Below are positions 59,205-64,000 of a DNA stretch of 64,000 bases, piece after piece. Origin of the DNA: Lunularia cruciata (lineage: Eukaryota; Streptophyta; Marchantiopsida; Lunulariales; Lunulariaceae). A model generated the notes under the pieces. That model did not search any database. It was not told the origin of the DNA and saw nothing but the letters and a program-made list of their open reading frames with translations. Position 1 is the first letter of the stretch, and each line of letters opens with the position of its first letter. Where the stretch lies: assembly GCA_948567375.1 (NCBI GenBank), contig OX419761.1, forward strand, positions 38,504,501-38,568,500. Direction: 5' to 3'. The position numbers were made by a program, and so were the translations under genes.

Positions 59205-59519
59205 TTTCTCAAGAATTTGTCCATCAAGTTGTGCACTCTAGACTTCTCTTATTAGACCCATGAAACACTATCAATCTTACAGGCACTTGCCGTCCCAATG
59301 ACATACAAAGGCAATTCTTGCCAATGTGATTTGTGTGTGTGCCCAATGATTGACCATTGGTGGGTTCTCACTACTTTCTTCCTCTAATCTACCATAAGGT
59401 TATAATGCTCATCCATGGCATACCTAACGAGCTAATTGTATCACTTGCCACTCAATTGCTTCTTAATATTCTCCTACAAAGAGTGTTATCCGTCTAGGTA
59501 ATGATTCAATTCTCTATGT

Positions 59520-59705
59520 TTACCTATAAGTTAATTGTACTTCTTCACTCTCATCTCTCTCTAGATCCATTCCCAATCTTATTGCAATAGAGCGAGACAA
59601 GAAATTCTCTATTGCTCTCGGATCTATTAATACTTTCACTTGATTGCCTTCTAGGATTCCATTCACAACAATCAATTGTGAGGTTGCTTTTTGGGACCTT
59701 TGCAC
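59520..59705 (-). pseudogene. Protease remnant of the chromovirus
   Basis: SQLIVVNGILEGNQVKVLID followed by PRAIENFLS and AIRLGMDL. This is the aspartic-protease region where D-S-G-A is expected; here it reads D-P-R-A, so the active site is lost. Confidence 0.8.
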
Positions 59706-59879
59706 ATTTTTCTTCTTCCTTCCCTTGCTTCTCTACTTCCTTATTGAGCTAGTAAGGCCATGAGGTACATTTACTAGCGATCTTTGTTTTCCGAAGTGAT
59801 TTCTACCTCCTCTTCTTCAGTGCGCCTCTCCATGTTGTTCAAAGATTGCCTATATGAAGGCCAAGGCCCTCTAAGGAAA

Positions 59880-61470
59880 CGAGCATGATAGTTGGTAGAT
59901 ATGTGCCCAATACAACCACAATTGTAACAAAGGCATTGTTCTCCTTGAGTTCCTTCTCCTTGTGGGACTCCATCTCTTCATTCTTCTACCCGTCCATGCT
60001 CTCCTTGAAGCGGTCGTGCTCTTGGATCTCAAAATCAAAGGTTGCCCAATTCTATTGGTATTGGTCTACCTATGTGTGGCATTTCTGCCCAATAATGTTG
60101 AGGTGGAACTACTCCTTCACCTCCACCTAATGCTCATGCTATTCTCTACGCACAAGCAAGGGCTTCAAATACCATGCAAGGATTTTGCACCATGACTTCT
60201 TGGCAAATCTGCTCTTTCAACCCTTGTTTGAAATTGTCAAGAGCCTTTGTTGGACTCATGTTGGTTATTGCGACTTGTAGATCCAAAAATGCCTCCACGT
60301 ACTCTTGTATGTTGTTCTTCTATCTCAACCCCATAGTCAAATTTGGGCCATCTGCACTGAATTTACCAATTAAAAACTCTTCAGCAATCCTTCTTACATT
60401 GCTGTTCACATGACCTCCCTTCTCTCTGCCAACATGGATTGTTCCCAAGCATTGTACCATGTGAGGGCTTTCTCGGTCAAGTACCCACATGCAAACATGC
60501 CTGTAACATGCTTTGTGATCTCTATTGAAAACAATCAAAAATATTGATTCATTCTCAAGATCCAATTTTCCACTACTCCCATCGTACACTGCTCCTTGTA
60601 AGGCTCGATGTTGAAGGTCTTCTTCATCTGGAGTAGCAATGTGGCTTCATTGTTGATAGGGTTTGTAGGCACGTGTGCTTCTCCAAGTACTTCAGCCGCA
60701 GGTACTGGGTTTTGAGACGGCTCTTCTTCTTGCATTGCTTGATCATTCCTAAGGATCTGCACTTGACTTTGTAATGTCTCCATGGTCATCTAAATCTCTC
60801 AAAATTCATTCAACATCCCTTGCATTCCTTGCACCAGCTCTTGCAATTGCGGACCCATGGTTCTTGCAATTACGGACCCATGGTTTTTGCAACACTCAAT
60901 TGCTATTGTCTACTTCAATACATAGTCAATATGATCACTTTGGAAGGCGCAAAAACTATCAAAACTACCTTTGGGACCTTAGAAGCTATCACTTGTTGAT
61001 AATACTCCTCACCAAAATTCCTAACCACAAAATCTCTAAACATCACTTTTGGTCTCATTACATAACAAATTTCTACTTGAGTGTTGAATTGGAGAGGATT
61101 TGGGACATTCACATCTATAACATCATAATAGAATGTAGATTGTCAAATCCTACTCTCTGTCGTATACCACCACAGGTAGCATCATTGGGTTTGGTGAGTT
61201 CATCACCCTATCCATGAATTCTACTCCAAAGTAATAAACTTGCGACACTCTCATTTGCTCACTCTGGATGTACATAACCTTGATATGGAATGGATTCAAG
61301 AATGGAAAACTAGGTGCGGGAAATTGTCCTCCCGGTGCATTCATCCCATCCGCTCTCCAAAGTCCTTCCTAAGTCTAACAATTACTCTATGTTCTCCACC
61401 TCAAATTACTCAATTTCAGTAGTTTGTGTTCTTCCAAGAGGGGTGATCCACTCTCTTGGACTAAAACACT
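59880..61470 (-). pseudogene. Gag remnant and leader of the chromovirus
   Basis: Minus-strand frames 60535-60789 (METLQSQVQILRNDQA, then VVENWILRMNQYF) and 60320-60589 belong to Gag. A nucleic-acid-binding knuckle at about 59896-59937 reads CYNCGCIGHISTNY, with the final Cys changed to Tyr. Between 60790 and 61470 there are short frames (60915-61112, 61150-61344) that may be leader or an N-terminal Gag fragment. Two adjacent copies of 'cttgcaattgcggacccatgg'-like sequence lie at 60840-60885. Confidence 0.7.
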
Positions 61471-61483
61471 TGCTCTAATACCA
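61471..61483 (-). promoter_or_regulatory. Primer-binding site, initiator-Met tRNA
   Basis: On the minus strand TGGTATTAGAGCA follows the 5' LTR end (GAGTATTACA, then AA/AT). It matches TGGTATCAGAGC, the complement of the initiator-Met tRNA 3' end, with one C-to-T change. Confidence 0.82.
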
Positions 61484-61484
61484 T

Positions 61485-62231
61485 TGTAATACTCCAAGGA
61501 CAAGAGAAGAGAGAAAACACAAATTTCACACTCAATCATCTAATGCCCCAAAGGAGCACCTTCTCTTTATTATATAAGACAAAGAAGGATCTCCTCCAAG
61601 GAAGCTCCACCATAGGATTACGCATATAGATAGGTGACATGTTAGCAAGCTCCACCCTTGGATTACTTACTTGGATGGGTGACATGTTGGTCTTGGTCCT
61701 ATTTGGTTGGTCAAACAAGCTTTGACCGGATGGAATCTTTTAGGGAATCTTCTTGTAGGAACCTCAAAATCACATGGGTGAGGTACCATTGTAAAGCTCT
61801 CAATGAGACAAAGCAAGGAGGAGGGAAGGCCAGCCTTTCTTCTATTAAGGGGGGGGGAGGAAGGGAAATGTACACATTTTTGAGGCCTAATTCATTTGTT
61901 TAGGCCTCCAAAATTGCCTTCAAAGATTTGACATATTTTGGTTCCTACTCTATTAGTAGAAGTCCCCTTTTGGTGATACCTCTTTCTGATCTGTTTAGTC
62001 CATCATGTGTAACATCTTTCTAGATGTTACCAGACCAATTCTCACCTTTAAATCATATGTCTAGCTACTGGTTCTAGGGTTCTCAAGTCTATTTCAATTT
62101 TTGCCCTATTAGTAGTACTCTTTTGGTGATACTTCTATCTGATCTATTTTGACCATCATGTATAATATCATTCTAGATGCTACCAAACCAAATTTTACAT
62201 TTAGATCATATGGTTAGCTCTTTGTATTACA
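61485..62231 (-). repeat. 5' LTR of the chromovirus
   Basis: 747 bp; on the + strand TGTAATACTCCAAGGACAAG to TTTGTATTACA. On the minus strand a TATA box TTATATAATA at about 61567-61577 sits upstream of the R/U5 part. A run of nine G at about 61850 is a local homopolymer. Confidence 0.92.
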
Positions 62232-62314
62232 CATTGTGAGTGAGTGAGTTATGCTATGTTGGAGCAAAAAGTTGAGTAATTAAATTTTTTATTCTTTTTT
62301 TGTATAAATCAACC

Positions 62315-64000
62315 ATGGCTGAATTTTGTGTGAGCTCCATCACAAGAAAGAAGCTTGACAAGGAAAATTATGATGTATGGAAATTGCATAAGAAGTATTT
62401 CCTTATGGAACAACAACTATGGAAGATTTTTGCATGGGAGGTGTAATACTCTGAGGACAAGAGAAGAGAGAAAACACAGATTACACACTCAAACATTCGG
62501 TGCCCCAAAGGAGTACCTTCTCTTTATTATATAGACAAAGAGGATCTCCTCCAATGAAACTCCACCATAGGATTAGGCACATAGATAGGTGACATGTCAG
62601 CAAGCTCCACCCTTGGATTACTTACTTGGATGGATGACATGTTGGTTTAGGTCCTATCTGGTTGGTCAAACAAGCTTTGACCACAAGGGAATCTTTTAGG
62701 GAATCTTCCTATAGGAATCTCAGAATCATATGAGTAAGGTACCATTGGAAAGCTCTTGACAAGATAAACCAAGTGGGAGAGAAGGCCAACCTTTTCATTG
62801 TTGGTTGGGGGGGGGTTTGCACATTTTTGAGGTCTAATTCATCCATTTAGGCCTTTGAAATTGCCTTCAAAGATTTCAGGCATATTCCGGTTCCTACTCT
62901 ATTAGTAGAAGTCCCCTTTTGGTGAAACCTCTTTCTGTTCTATTTAGTCCATCATGTGTAACATCCTTCCAGATGTTACCAAACCAATTCTCACCTTTAA
63001 ATGATATGTCTAGCTATTGGTTCTAGGGTTCTCAAGTATATTTTGGTTTATGTCCTATTAGTAGAAGTATTCTTTTGGTGATACTTCTATCTGATCTATT
63101 TTTACCATCATGCATAACATCATTCTAGATGTTACTAAACTGAATTTCACATCTAGATCATATGGCTAGCTCTTGGTATTACAAGAGGAGATGAAACATT
63201 AGAGTCATAGTAGATGCAACATTATAGTCATAGTAGATGATGACAATTTGAACAAGATTACCTCATAAGGATTGGTTCCTGAGTGCCAAAATTTTCAAAC
63301 ATCAATTGCTGTGCATGAGACTTTTACCTTATTTCAAGATTTGACCCCCTTGTTGGCAAGTGAAGAAATGCAATTGGTAGGAAACCAACAATCTTCCTGA
63401 AATTTGTTGCAACAAGATAAGGTTCCGTATGCAGGTGCAAGTAGAGGTAGAGGACATGGATGTACTTTTGGACATGAGAGTTTCTAACACAATGGTAATG
63501 GAGGAGGTGCTTGTGGGCATCCACATCCGATTTGCATCAGCACCAACATCCAAGTTGCTACAAGATCCACAAACTAGCCCAACCACAATAAAGTCAAGAT
63601 TTGAACAAGAGCAAAGGCAATTTTCCACTTAGATGATGTAAACATTGTGGTGCAAATGACCATTATGCTTGTGATTGTCACAAGTGGCAAAAAAAACATG
63701 ATAATATTGGTTGAGGCTAGATTTCTTAGTAGAACTTTGCAACTTATGATTTTGACAATTGCAATGACCTTGAAGAAGAGAGCTTGTTAATAATGACCTA
63801 TGCCATGGGGACTATGGTGCAACTTGTTGAGGAGTGGTGCATTGATCTTGGAGCCAAAAACCACATGAAAACACATCAAGATTGGTTCAATTATCTCAAA
63901 CCAATTCCACATCATGCTATTGTTGTTATAGGCAATAATACCCAACATCAGATCACTCATAAGGGTAAAAAGCGTGTTGCTGCCTCAAATTCTAAGATCT
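62315..64000 (+). pseudogene. Ty1/Copia Gag and protease remnant, split by a solo LTR, runs off the window
   Basis: ATG 62315 begins MAEFCVSSITRKKLDKENYD, then VWKLHKKYFLMEQQLWKIFA, the N-terminus of plant Copia Gag, cut at 62441 by the solo LTR. After 63184 the reading resumes in broken frames: QNFQTSIAVHETFTLFQDLT-like, LLASEEMQLVGNQQSS, a Gly/Arg stretch, the zinc knuckle CKHCGANDHYACDC (about 63639-63680), and the protease with VEEWCIDLGAKNHMKTHQDW, where D-S-G-A has become D-L-G-A, then VVIGNNTQHQITHKGKK. Decayed. Confidence 0.85.
62442..63183 (-). repeat. Solo LTR of the chromovirus family, inside the Copia Gag
   Basis: 742 bp, + strand TGTAATACTCTGAGGACAAG to CTAGCTCTTGGTATTACA, homologous to both LTRs of 52823-62231. 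Flanks are GGAGG (62437-62441) and AGAGG (63184-63188), a 4-of-5 match consistent with an aged 5-bp target duplication. No internal region is attached, so it is a solo LTR formed by recombination after a separate insertion. It carries a run of nine G near 62808. Confidence 0.88.

Larger units (their letters stand above)
52823..62231 (-). mobile_element. Decayed chromovirus (Ty3/Gypsy with chromodomain), two LTRs
   Basis: Minus-strand element: 5' LTR 61485-62231, primer site, gag, protease, RT, RNase H, integrase, chromodomain, polypurine tract, 3' LTR 52823-53559. About 6.6 kb remains after subtracting an insertion at 55326-58130. LTR ends are TGTAATAC...GTATTACA. The initiator-Met tRNA primer site and the C-terminal chromodomain identify the chromovirus branch. 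All domains are broken by stops, and key residues in RT and protease are lost. No clean target duplication: the left flank reads TCATG and the right flank CATTG. Confidence 0.9.

Overview
The window is nuclear DNA of a land plant. It has spliced genes with GT-AG introns whose proteins look like plant versions (Elongator subunit ELP3, ribosomal protein eS27 of 86 aa, pyruvate decarboxylase). These sit between long tracts of nested plant LTR retrotransposons. A bryophyte such as a liverwort or moss is my best guess from the style of the retroelements and the divergence of the genes, but the sequence alone does not prove it.

Layout. 1-2915: the 3' three quarters of ELP3 on the + strand, nine exons. 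2916-5800: intergenic DNA with a dispersed repeat that contains a three-copy tandem array. 5909-6766: eS27, four exons with a start exon that is only the ATG, followed by four 31-bp hairpin-forming repeats. 7023-12788: no recognisable gene, one more copy of the dispersed repeat. 12789-34434: a decayed Ty3/Gypsy element whose polyprotein ends in a PHD finger. It is interrupted by two later insertions: a 3.7-kb element without reverse transcriptase (19841-23565, duplication CACAT) and a very young, nearly intact 7.8-kb Tat/Athila-like Gypsy element (24176-31979, duplication GTCC). Removing each insert with one copy of its target duplication restores the host reading frame exactly. 34435-37150: further decayed repeats.

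37984-47500: a genic island on the minus strand. It holds a complete seven-exon pyruvate decarboxylase gene, an uncertain ORF, and a two-exon gene for a 278-aa protein with an N-terminal lipidation motif. 49290-51290: another copy of the dispersed repeat next to a dead PIF/Harbinger transposase. 52823-62231: a decayed minus-strand chromovirus (Gypsy with chromodomain) with both LTRs, interrupted in RNase H by a purine-rich duplicated block. 62315-64000: the 5' part of a decayed Ty1/Copia element, split by a solo copy of the chromovirus LTR.

The host genes are unrelated housekeeping or metabolic functions and form no pathway. The most unusual material is in the mobile DNA: the PHD finger fused to Pol; two homologous microproteins of about 55 aa flanking a zinc-knuckle ORF upstream of gag in the young element; and the coiled-coil-rich non-autonomous insert. 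The tandem hairpins with a compensatory base change downstream of eS27 are the best RNA-level candidate.
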